From JBEPTX01 sp041691795 (lineage in GTDB: Bacteria > Patescibacteriota > Saccharimonadia > Saccharimonadales > Saccharimonadaceae), in contig JBEPTX010000004.1 in NCBI GenBank assembly GCA_041691795.1, positions 62,001-126,000 on the forward strand: a DNA stretch of 64,000 bases. Direction: 5' to 3'. Numbering within the stretch: position 1 is the stretch's first letter; each line of letters opens with the position of its first letter. The translations under genes and the position numbers were made by a program. The notes under the pieces are model-generated. The model was not told where the DNA came from, made no database searches, and saw only the letters and a list, made by a program, of their open reading frames with translations. This document shows positions 25,329-32,580 of this stretch, piece by piece.

Positions 25329-25721
25329 ATGAAAGAATACGAACTAACCGTTCTGATTCACCCTGATCTCGAAACAGATCTCGAAACACCGCTGACGAAA
25401 GTTCGCAAAATTATCAAAGCCGCTGGTGGCGAAATCGCTATCGAGGACAACTGGGGCAAGAAAAAGCTGGCCTACAAAATCAACAAAGAAGACTTTGCTG
25501 TCTATGTCTACATGGACGTCAAACTTCCAGCCGAAGCACCCCTGAAAATCAGCAATACACTGAACATCACCGACGAAGTTCTGCGTTATCTGTTGGTATC
25601 TGTTGACGAAAAAGGTCGTAGACTGATCGCTGAAGACAAGAAACGTGCATCGACTCGTGGTGACGACGATCGCGATTCACGCGATTCACGCGACTCTAGA
25701 GACACTAAAGAAGAGGAGTAG
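25329..25721 (+). CDS. rpsF: 30S ribosomal protein S6
   Basis: A 130-residue S6 (MKEYELTVLIHPDLE opening, GKKKLAYKI, VLRYLLVSVDEKG), followed by a charged tail with repeated DSRDSRDSRD. It pairs with S18 in the 30S platform. ATG 25329 is chosen because AGGAGGAAATCT directly precedes it; a longer frame from 25293 would begin inside the leader hairpin. It is first in an rpsF-ssb-orf-rpsR-efp operon, with 3 nt to ssb. Confidence 0.95.
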   Translation: MKEYELTVLIHPDLETDLETPLTKVRKIIKAAGGEIAIEDNWGKKKLAYKINKEDFAVYVYMDVKLPAEAPLKISNTLNITDEVLRYLLVSVDEKGRRLIAEDKKRASTRGDDDRDSRDSRDSRDTKEEE

Positions 25722-25724
25722 ACC

Positions 25725-26174
25725 ATGGCAAAAAGCATCAACCAAGTGATTTTGATGGGACGCCTGACACGTGATCCTGAAACACGGACGACCAGCACTG
25801 GCAAGACAATCGCGAGTTTTTCGCTTGCCGTTGACCGCGGTGGTCAAGACGACCAAGCAGATTTCTTTGATGTCACTGCCTGGGAAAAATTGGGCGAATT
25901 GGTCGCACAGTACCTATCAAAAGGCCGCCGTTGCCTGGTACAGGGACGTTTGCGTCAAGATAGCTGGGATGACAAAGAAACCGGTAAAAAACGTTCGAAG
26001 GTAGAGATCGTCGCAACTGACGTGACATTCCTAGACGGCCCATCTGGTGAAGGTGGTGGTTCAAGCAACTACTCAAACAGTAGTTCTGACAGCGCCCCAG
26101 CCAAAAAGAGCAAAGACGTCGTGATCGAAGATATCGACGACAAACCTATTGATCTTTCAGAAATTCCATTCTAA
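25725..26174 (+). CDS. ssb: Single-stranded DNA-binding protein
   Basis: A 149-residue SSB: an OB-fold of about 105 residues (INQVILMGRLTRDPE, FDVTAWEKLGELVAQYL), a Gly/Ser-rich linker and the acidic tip DLSEIPF that recruits repair and replication partners. The position between rpsF and rpsR is the classic arrangement. Confidence 0.96.
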   Translation: MAKSINQVILMGRLTRDPETRTTSTGKTIASFSLAVDRGGQDDQADFFDVTAWEKLGELVAQYLSKGRRCLVQGRLRQDSWDDKETGKKRSKVEIVATDVTFLDGPSGEGGGSSNYSNSSSDSAPAKKSKDVVIEDIDDKPIDLSEIPF

Positions 26175-26187
26175 ACAGCACCTTACT

Positions 26188-26484
26188 ATGAGTGAAATCC
26201 AATCTAACCAAGATGACTATCCAAAGGCACTTGTCCTGGTTGGACATCATGATTTCGAAATAGCGTGGGTTCAACCGTCATTTGTGATAGATGACAAATA
26301 CGTGCATCCGCTTGATGATGCTCACGATGCTAAGTTCGGGCTAGAATACCAGCGCCTGCTCGCAAAAAAAGCCGCAGCGTTAAGTCTGTACGATGCGTTC
26401 AAGTGGGATGGGCCAGGTTCGATCGTAGGCGACTATATTCCAAACGTTGAACCACTTAATTATAAAGATTTTAAAGGAGAATAA
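26188..26484 (+). CDS. Hypothetical protein between ssb and rpsR
   Basis: A 98-residue soluble protein with no family I recognise (KALVLVGHHDFEIAWVQPSF, ending in VGDYIPNVEPLNYKDFKGE). The ATG at 26188 is 13 nt after the ssb stop. The gene end overlaps the rpsR ribosome binding site (AAAGGAGA), so it is cotranscribed with two r-protein genes. It interrupts the usual rpsF-ssb-rpsR order, and a role near the ribosome or replication is possible but unproven. Confidence 0.65.
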   Translation: MSEIQSNQDDYPKALVLVGHHDFEIAWVQPSFVIDDKYVHPLDDAHDAKFGLEYQRLLAKKAAALSLYDAFKWDGPGSIVGDYIPNVEPLNYKDFKGE

Positions 26485-26488
26485 AACC

Positions 26489-26695
26489 ATGGCATTAGTA
26501 AAACGATTCAAAAAAGACACTCCTGCATACTTTGACTACAAAGACGTCAAAACACTGCAGCGATTCATCAACATTTACGGACAAATCGAACCAATCAGCA
26601 AGACTGGTCTGTCTGCAAAACAACAGCGTCAATTAGCAACCGCTATCAAACGCGCACGTCACTTGGCACTATTACCATTCGTTACCCAAGGTTAG
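26489..26695 (+). CDS. rpsR: 30S ribosomal protein S18
   Basis: A 68-residue S18 (FDYKDVKTLQRFINIYGQIEP, TGLSAKQQRQLATAIKRARHLALLPF). ATG 26489 follows AAAGGAGA. A longer frame from 26447 would overlap the preceding gene. It lacks the N-terminal Cys motif of zinc-binding S18 variants. Confidence 0.96.
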   Translation: MALVKRFKKDTPAYFDYKDVKTLQRFINIYGQIEPISKTGLSAKQQRQLATAIKRARHLALLPFVTQG

Positions 26696-26701
26696 TCTGA
26701 T

Positions 26702-27262
26702 ATGTATCAGCCAACTGATCTAAAAAAGGGTGTTGTTTGCCAAATTGATGGCAAACCCTACCGTGTCACCGAATATTCCCAAAAAGTCATGGGACGCGGC
26801 GGAAGCATTGTGAATGTCAAATTGAAAAATTTGATTGATGGCAGTGTGATTCCAAAAACGTTCAAAGGCCAGGACAAGATTGAGCGCGCCGAAGTCACCA
26901 ACAGGAACGTTCAGTACCTTTATAGTGATGGTGATGATTTCCATTTTATGGATCCACAGTCATTCGAACAGTTCCAGTTGGGTGCTGATATCGTTGATAG
27001 CGCTGCCAGCTACCTAAAAGAAGGTGATGAGCTAAACTTGCAATTTTTTGATGGCAAAGTGATCAATGTTGAACTCCCAAAGAACTTGTTCTTGGAGGTG
27101 ACTTACACCGAAGACGTCGTCAAAGGTGACACGACCAGCAACGTATTAAAAGACGCGACGGTCGAAACCGGCCTGGTCGTCAAAGTCCCATCATTCATCA
27201 AAACGGGTGATGTGATCTCGGTTGATACGACAACTGGCGAGTACCGCGAACGTAAAAAATAG
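26702..27262 (+). CDS. efp: Elongation factor P
   Basis: A 186-residue EF-P with KOW-like domain I, then OB-fold domains II and III, ending in VDTTTGEYRERKK. It relieves ribosome stalling at polyproline. The tip residue that carries the modification in other bacteria is Arg32 (VMGRGGS), not Lys, and the usual preceding Pro is Met. It closes the rpsF operon, with 6 nt to the rpsR stop. Several genes nearby encode Pro-rich proteins that would need it. Confidence 0.96.
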   Translation: MYQPTDLKKGVVCQIDGKPYRVTEYSQKVMGRGGSIVNVKLKNLIDGSVIPKTFKGQDKIERAEVTNRNVQYLYSDGDDFHFMDPQSFEQFQLGADIVDSAASYLKEGDELNLQFFDGKVINVELPKNLFLEVTYTEDVVKGDTTSNVLKDATVETGLVVKVPSFIKTGDVISVDTTTGEYRERKK

Positions 27263-27271
27263 AACATTCCA

Positions 27272-27304
27272 CATCTGTTAAGATTTTACAGATGATGATT
27301 TTTA
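27272..27304 (+). terminator. Terminator of the rpsF-efp operon
   Basis: CATCTGT / ACAGATG hairpin followed by a short AT-rich, T-rich tract. Confidence 0.55.
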
Positions 27305-27312
27305 TGATATGA

Positions 27313-27412
27313 TGAGCCCATGTTTGACATGGGCTCTTTGGGTAACAAAGGAGTCAGATCGCACATCTGCTGACAATCGTCAGTAGGTGAACTTCACATA
27401 CAAAGGTGAGAT
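27313..27412 (+). promoter_or_regulatory. Lipase gene leader with strong hairpin
   Basis: GAGCCCATG / CATGGGCTC is a 9-bp hairpin at 27313-27335, just after TATGATATGATG. Downstream CAAAGGAG (27346-27353) and CAAAGGTGAG near 27402-27410 precede the ATG. The 100-nt untranslated leader is unlike the short leaders nearby. Confidence 0.45.
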
Positions 27413-28825
27413 ATGAAAAGGTTACGCGCCATTATTGTCGCGTGTTTGATGGTAGTGTTTGTGCTGGGTACGGCGACGCCTGCAATGGCAGATCCGCCGG
27501 TTATTCCCGGTATACCGACGCTTCCATCTATCCCAGAAATTTTGGGACAGATCCAGGGCGCAATCGACCAGGTGATACCGCCTGTGCCGATTCCACCGCT
27601 GCCATCAATTGTTCCGCCGATCGCCATGCTCCCACAGGAACAGGCGTCGGCGGCGGAGCCCAACCTCGAGGCACTTCGTCTGGCGGTGATGCCATCGAAC
27701 ATTGGTGATCCGATGTTCGATGCATGGCCACCAGATCTAGCGAATTACCAAAATGGCCAAATCATCGAGTCACGTGATGTGACATCGGTGGCGGCGCTGT
27801 TTGTCGTGATTCCGGTTGAAAGGGTGCTGCTGCTCAAGTTCCGCACAACCGATGCCAGTGGTGCACCGTCTTTCGGGACGGCAACATTGGTGATTCCCAG
27901 AACCCCATGGATGGGGTCGGGCGATCGACCGGTGGTAGTCAACAATCTGCCGATTGACGCGCTGGGCCGCGGTTGTACGCCAAGTTATACTTTGGCGCAC
28001 GGACTGTCATTCCAGACCAACATGACAGATTTTGTGCCGCCAACGACACAGTTGGCGGCACTCCGTGGCTATGCCATTCTGATCCCCGATCATGAAGGGC
28101 CGCGGATGGCGTATGCCGAACCGACTGTTGCGGGCAAGATCGTCCTGGATTCTATCCGGGCGACACGCAACTTCCTGCCTGATCAGTTTGGCGGAAGTCG
28201 GTTTGGTATAACGGGGTACTCCGGCGGTGCGATTGCCACGCATGGGGCAGTCAAGTTGATCGATGGGTACGCGCCCGAGCTCTCCGACTTGATTGTCGGG
28301 GCGGCACTGGGTGGTGTTCCGGCAGATTTTGAAATACTGTCCCGTAGCATGAACGCCAATCTGGCGTCAGGTGTGTTTATGGGCGCAGTGTTCGCAATCG
28401 GTCGTGAGCATCCGGAAGTGTTGGCTAGGATGAACCACCTGGCACAGTGGGTGACGACGTCGCCGCTCAAAGATCAATGCCTCAGCATTTTCGCCCTTCC
28501 GGGCGTGCTGTTGTTGCCGATCGATATTGCGGCGAACATTCCTGATCCTCTCAACTCTGACTTGGCCCACCAGATTTATGGGCTGACCAAGATGGAGGGG
28601 ATGAGGTCTGGGACGCCGCTATACATATATAATGGCGATCAGGAATTCTGGATCCCCGCAGTGGGAGCCGAGAATTTGTACCGCGAACAGTGCGGGCTGG
28701 ATGTGCGGGCGGTCTATGCTCACGTATTTGGCGAGCATGTGATTGCTGGTGCGCTGGGTTATCTCCCTGCTATAAAGTGGTTGGACGACCGGTTGCAGGG
28801 ACTGCCTGCGCCGTCTGACTGCTAG
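27413..28825 (+). CDS. Secreted lipase, actinobacterial secretory-lipase family type
   Basis: A 470-residue exported alpha/beta hydrolase. The signal peptide spans residues 1-26 (basic KRLR, hydrophobic core, ATPAMA cleavage site). A 50-residue Pro/Ile-rich linker follows, then the hydrolase. The nucleophile elbow is GYSGG with S270, preceded by an oxyanion-side strand ILIPDHEG; candidate acid and base are the Asp of YNGDQEFWIP and the His of VFGEHVIAG. The pattern fits the secretory lipase family (PF03583) common in Rhodococcus, Nocardia and mycobacteria. It likely cleaves acyl esters outside the cell. Its own leader, GC-rich codons and U-poor terminator suggest transfer from an actinobacterium. 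Confidence 0.82.
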   Translation: MKRLRAIIVACLMVVFVLGTATPAMADPPVIPGIPTLPSIPEILGQIQGAIDQVIPPVPIPPLPSIVPPIAMLPQEQASAAEPNLEALRLAVMPSNIGDPMFDAWPPDLANYQNGQIIESRDVTSVAALFVVIPVERVLLLKFRTTDASGAPSFGTATLVIPRTPWMGSGDRPVVVNNLPIDALGRGCTPSYTLAHGLSFQTNMTDFVPPTTQLAALRGYAILIPDHEGPRMAYAEPTVAGKIVLDSIRATRNFLPDQFGGSRFGITGYSGGAIATHGAVKLIDGYAPELSDLIVGAALGGVPADFEILSRSMNANLASGVFMGAVFAIGREHPEVLARMNHLAQWVTTSPLKDQCLSIFALPGVLLLPIDIAANIPDPLNSDLAHQIYGLTKMEGMRSGTPLYIYNGDQEFWIPAVGAENLYREQCGLDVRAVYAHVFGEHVIAGALGYLPAIKWLDDRLQGLPAPSDC

Positions 28826-28828
28826 TCC

Positions 28829-28893
28829 GAGCCCTCGTTCGGGCGTAGTGTCGTTGGATTGTTCTGACACTACGCCCGATCAGGGCTCTTTTC
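28829..28893 (+). terminator. Long hairpin terminator of the lipase gene
   Basis: GAGCCCT + GGGCGTAGTGTC pairs with GACACTACGCCC + AGGGCTC, then only a TTTT. This GC-rich, U-poor type resembles actinobacterial terminators. Confidence 0.7.
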
Positions 28894-28934
28894 ATTTGAA
28901 ACACATCGTCTGTCATCTGTTACAATGGGGGTGG

Positions 28935-29657
28935 ATGACAAAACTACGACTTGATGCCTATTTGGCGTATAAAAAACTGGTTCCAACGCGCTCTCAGGCC
29001 GAGAGTGCTATTCGATTGGGATCGGTGACAGTTGATGGACGAGTCGTCACTAAACCTGGAACATTTGTGAACGATAACGCAGTTGTGCGTTTGAACGAGA
29101 GCGAACGATATGTGTCGCGAGCCGGGTTAAAGCTAGCGAGTGTGGCGCAAATTTTGAAGCTCGATTTTCGGGATAAAATTGTGTTAGATGTGGGCAGCAG
29201 CACCGGCGGATTTACCGATTATGCATTGCAGCATGGGGCAAAAAAGGTCTATGCCGTTGACGTCGGAACCGACCAATTACACCCGACTTTGCATGGTAAT
29301 AAACAGATTGAATTACACGAGAAAACCGATATTCGAGATTTTCATATGCAAGACAAAGCCGATATAGTCGTCATGGATGTATCATTTATTAGTCTGCGCG
29401 AAATTTTGCCACATATTGCGCGTGAATTGAGTGGCCCTGGCACTCAAATTGCCGCTATGCTAAAACCCCAATTCGAAGCCGGACGCGATCAGACGAATAA
29501 AGGCATTATCAAAAATGATGCCGTTCGTCGTCAGATTTTGCGCGATTTCGAAACGTGGGCCAAGCAATATTTTGTTGTGATTGATAAACGTGATAGTGAT
29601 GTCGCGGGTGCCAAGGGCAATCAAGAGCGATTCTACCTCTTGATTGTTTTGCGTTAG
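28935..29657 (+). CDS. tlyA: TlyA-type rRNA 2'-O-methyltransferase
   Basis: A 240-residue protein: an N-terminal S4 RNA-binding domain (about 1-65, RLDAYLAYKKLVPTRSQAE), then an FtsJ/RrmJ-like methyltransferase with the SAM motif LDVGSSTGGFTDYAL. TlyA methylates 16S and 23S rRNA in mycobacteria and confers capreomycin sensitivity. ATG 28935 is used because a TACAAT box at 28921-28926 lies just upstream, so the longer frame would include the promoter. Probably leaderless. Confidence 0.9.
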   Translation: MTKLRLDAYLAYKKLVPTRSQAESAIRLGSVTVDGRVVTKPGTFVNDNAVVRLNESERYVSRAGLKLASVAQILKLDFRDKIVLDVGSSTGGFTDYALQHGAKKVYAVDVGTDQLHPTLHGNKQIELHEKTDIRDFHMQDKADIVVMDVSFISLREILPHIARELSGPGTQIAAMLKPQFEAGRDQTNKGIIKNDAVRRQILRDFETWAKQYFVVIDKRDSDVAGAKGNQERFYLLIVLR

Positions 29658-29743
29658 TCTGAATTGTATCTATTTACTTTTATTAACATAAGTGTTATTG
29701 TAATATTAGTAATTTTATAAAAACAAAAAAAACATCGTCCATC

Positions 29744-30319
29744 ATGAATACTCACGATAATCACCCAGTTGCCACCGTTATAAAAAGCAGTCTGACACAT
29801 CATGATTTACCTCGGGCTGAAAATCACGATGATTTCAAAGCGCTTGCAGGCCATATGGATGCAGATGAACTCCCTGGTTTTATCGTTGCCGAGCAGGTAG
29901 AATTTGACGTTACTCACTTGGGTGAGTATTTTTCTTATACACAGCCGAATGAGGCTCAGTATATAGCCACGCCAGCCGACAAAGCAGTACAAATAATGCA
30001 CACTGACCACCGTGGTGTCTGTGCATGCGAAAATGATACAATCCGCATGCACCGCAATCTGGCCGAAAGCTCCGTAAGTGCCGTCGTGACGCTGGCACAT
30101 GTCGTGAATGAAGAGGGGCAAAGACATGCATTCGAGAGAGGAACTATTATTTCGGTTGTCGATGACCCGGAAATAGGTGCCGATATTCCACAAGCCAAAT
30201 TCTATTCTGGTGTACAAAAGCCTGGTGAAAGTGTCATATTTCGACCCCGTAGTCCGCACCAATTTGTCAGCAAAGAAGAGAAAAGGAGATCTTCTCTTAT
30301 CCAGGATATAGATCGATAA
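29744..30319 (+). CDS. Hypothetical protein, possible dioxygenase-like fold
   Basis: A 191-residue soluble protein that I cannot assign. The middle is beta-rich (residues about 73-165), and it contains H86-T-D88 and a later SPHQF with H172, the spacing expected of an HxD...H iron site in cupin or 2-oxoglutarate oxygenase folds. That reading is speculative. The upstream 86 nt are very AT-rich and probably hold the promoter. No operon partner is seen. Confidence 0.55.
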   Translation: MNTHDNHPVATVIKSSLTHHDLPRAENHDDFKALAGHMDADELPGFIVAEQVEFDVTHLGEYFSYTQPNEAQYIATPADKAVQIMHTDHRGVCACENDTIRMHRNLAESSVSAVVTLAHVVNEEGQRHAFERGTIISVVDDPEIGADIPQAKFYSGVQKPGESVIFRPRSPHQFVSKEEKRRSSLIQDIDR

Positions 30320-30456
30320 GTGAGACTGCTAAAAACGTAAGCAGTATGTTCCGAACTCTGGCTATGCTACAGTAAAAATTGTTCAATAACTCAACTAGTT
30401 ACAAGAGTTAATGGATGAACATGTTCGACCCAACAACCCCTGGAAAGGGGGGTGAA

Positions 30457-30747
30457 ATGAGTACCAAGAAAGCTCGAATTGCGGCAGCATGTGCTGCTGG
30501 CGCAATGACATTCGGGCTCGGGATTGGCTTAGCGCCAACTGCGACGGCAATGCCGGTCGGCTCGGTAGTGGTAGTTCAGGAGAATTCGCCAGGACACCAT
30601 CCACCGCCACCTCCGCATCATGATCCGCCGCCTCCACCTTGTTGTCAACAACCTCCGCACCACCAGCCTCCACCACCGCCTCCTCACCAAGTGCCATCTT
30701 GGTGCCCGCAGGGCTTTGGATGGCTCTTCTGGTCGCTGAGCGGCTAG
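30457..30747 (+). CDS. Secreted His/Pro-rich small protein
   Basis: A 96-residue protein with a clear signal peptide (STKKARIAAACAAGAMTFGLG..., cleavage near TATAMP at about residue 31), then a short Val-rich stretch, then PGHHPPPPPHHDPPPPPCC and PPHHQPPPPPPHQ with two adjacent Cys, and a Trp/Phe-rich end (WCPQGFGWLFW). The start ATG 30457 follows GGAAAGGGGGG; a 14-codon longer start lacks such a site. Small exported Pro-rich proteins of this look are typical of mycobacteria and relatives. His and Cys might bind metal. Function unknown. Confidence 0.65.
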   Translation: MSTKKARIAAACAAGAMTFGLGIGLAPTATAMPVGSVVVVQENSPGHHPPPPPHHDPPPPPCCQQPPHHQPPPPPPHQVPSWCPQGFGWLFWSLSG

Positions 30748-30770
30748 CGAGGTAGCAATTGGGGAGAATA

Positions 30771-30810
30771 CCTCCTGACCACGTCGCCCATTTGGGACGT
30801 GGTCAGGAGG
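30771..30810. terminator. 15-bp perfect hairpin, U-poor terminator
   Basis: CCTCCTGACCACGTC / GACGTGGTCAGGAGG with a 10-nt loop between the His/Pro-rich gene and ychF (convergent). There is no T-run. Confidence 0.65.
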
Positions 30811-30829
30811 CCTCACAACTTTGAATTAT

Positions 30830-31906
30830 TTAGACATTAAAGCGAAACTCAACAATATCACCAGGCTGCATAATATAAGTTTTACCCTCGGTGCGGAGCT
30901 TGCCAGCTGATCTTGCTGCTGTTTCTGATCCAGCTGCGAGAAGATCGTCATAATCGACAATTTGGGCGGCAATAAACCCGCGTTCAAAATCGGTGTGAAT
31001 CACGCCAGCAGCTTGCGGCGCGGTCGCGCCTTTTCGCACGGTCCAGGCACGGACTTCTTTGGGTCCAGCCGTCAGGTAACTTTGTAGTCCTAACGTGTCG
31101 TAGGCGGTGTGAATCATCTGTTGCAAACCCGTTTCCTGCACACCATAGCTGGCCAGTAGTTCCTGCGCATCCAGCACGCTCAGACCTTTTAGTTCTTCTT
31201 CTAATTTGGCGCAAACGAAGATGCTTTTTGCTGGTGCGACCATGCCACTGAGTTCAGCTTTTTCAGCATTGTCAGTCAGAGTATTTTCGTCGACATTGAA
31301 TGCGTAAATAACAGGTTTTGCGGTCAGCAAATGCAGATCAGCGATTAGTTCCATATCCAGAGAGGGAAGTTGCGACAAGGGCGTGCCTGATTCGAGGTGT
31401 CGTTTGAGTGATTCCAGGTAGGTTGCAGTTTCGCGTAGCGCCGGTTTTGCTTTGGCTTCTTTGGCGATTTTTGGAAGGCGCGTATCAATAGTTTGCAGGT
31501 CGGCTAGCATCAGTTCGGTGTTGATAATCTCGATGTCAGCCTGCGGATCAATCCGTTCCTCGACATGAACAATATCGTTGTTCTCGAACGCGCGAACAAT
31601 GTGAACAATCGCGTCACATTGACGGATATTGGCCAGGAATTTGTTACCCAAACCTTCGCCAGTACTTGCCCCAGCGACTAAACCAGCGATATCAACGAAT
31701 GTGACCGTTGCAGGAATGATCTTTTCGGCCGAATACATTTTTTGCAAAACGTCCAAACGTTCATCTGGTACAGGAACGATTCCGGTATTCGGTTCGATCG
31801 TAGCGAACGGATAATTAGCCGCCAAAATATCATTGTTAGTCAGGGCGTTGAATAGGGTGGACTTGCCAACGTTTGGCAGGCCGACGATACCGATAGATAA
31901 ACTCAT
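30830..31906 (-). CDS. ychF: Ribosome-binding ATPase YchF
   Basis: A 358-residue Obg-family P-loop protein: G1 GLPNVGKST (8-16), G3 DIAGLVAGAS, and NVDE in place of NKxD, the change that makes YchF prefer ATP. A coiled-coil insert (about 130-200) and a C-terminal TGS domain (FFTAGPKEVRAW-like LTAGPKEVRAWTV, ending GDIVEFRFNV) complete it. It associates with ribosomes. It is divergent from the pilus operon. Confidence 0.95.
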   Translation of the reverse strand: MSLSIGIVGLPNVGKSTLFNALTNNDILAANYPFATIEPNTGIVPVPDERLDVLQKMYSAEKIIPATVTFVDIAGLVAGASTGEGLGNKFLANIRQCDAIVHIVRAFENNDIVHVEERIDPQADIEIINTELMLADLQTIDTRLPKIAKEAKAKPALRETATYLESLKRHLESGTPLSQLPSLDMELIADLHLLTAKPVIYAFNVDENTLTDNAEKAELSGMVAPAKSIFVCAKLEEELKGLSVLDAQELLASYGVQETGLQQMIHTAYDTLGLQSYLTAGPKEVRAWTVRKGATAPQAAGVIHTDFERGFIAAQIVDYDDLLAAGSETAARSAGKLRTEGKTYIMQPGDIVEFRFNV

Positions 31907-31989
31907 TCCTCCATTTTAACAGATCTAGGTTGTGAGCAGTATAGTGATCCTATATACTGACTGTAACAATAAGCGGTATAAATTGCTCG

Positions 31990-32580
31990 ATGGATGATAT
32001 GGGAAAGAAATTGGTTATGTCGAGGAAACGAATCCTCATCATTGCGACGGTAGTCGTGCTATTTTTTGTTATAGCTGGAGGTTTGTTCATTTGGGTGCGG
32101 TTCTATATGACGCCGCCCGAAGCTCCAGCTGGGCAGTCCGAGCTTGATAAAGCAGCGGCCAGTTCAAAACAAGCGGCAGCTGATGGAAAATTGCGCGATA
32201 CAGCTGCCCAGGACATTAAAAGCAATAATGCTGCTGCCGCTCAAAAAACATACGACGCGGCTATCAAAAATGAGGCGAGTATTGAGCGCAAAACGTTACT
32301 TTATATCGATCTGTCGGGTGTCTACTACGATGCTGGCCAGTATGATCAAGCCATTGCGGTTGCAAAAACTGCTGAGGCGGCTAACTCTGATAAATTTTTG
32401 ATTGCGGATTGGTTATCAAGGATATACGAGGACCAAAAAGATTATATTCAGGCGGCGAAGTACTATAAAATCGCGGGTCAGTCGGCCAATAGTCCGCAAA
32501 ACAAAACGGCGATCAACAAGGCCTATTACGATGGCAAAGCAGACGAAATGACCAAGCTTGCTGCAGGGGGCACACAGTGA
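31990..32580 (+). CDS. Membrane-anchored TPR-like protein, pilus operon
   Basis: A 196-residue protein with a single N-terminal membrane helix (about 14-35), an Ala/Lys/Gln-rich coiled segment (50-90) and two to three TPR-like helical repeats (LLYIDLSGVYYDAGQYDQAI, DWLSRIYEDQKDYIQAAKYY). It is the first gene of the main pilus operon, with a TATAAA box 7 nt before the ATG. It ends by GTGA overlap with the VWA gene. It likely acts like PilF/PilW-type TPR proteins that help pilus assembly, here at the outer face of the single membrane. Confidence 0.65.
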   Translation: MDDMGKKLVMSRKRILIIATVVVLFFVIAGGLFIWVRFYMTPPEAPAGQSELDKAAASSKQAAADGKLRDTAAQDIKSNNAAAAQKTYDAAIKNEASIERKTLLYIDLSGVYYDAGQYDQAIAVAKTAEAANSDKFLIADWLSRIYEDQKDYIQAAKYYKIAGQSANSPQNKTAINKAYYDGKADEMTKLAAGGTQ

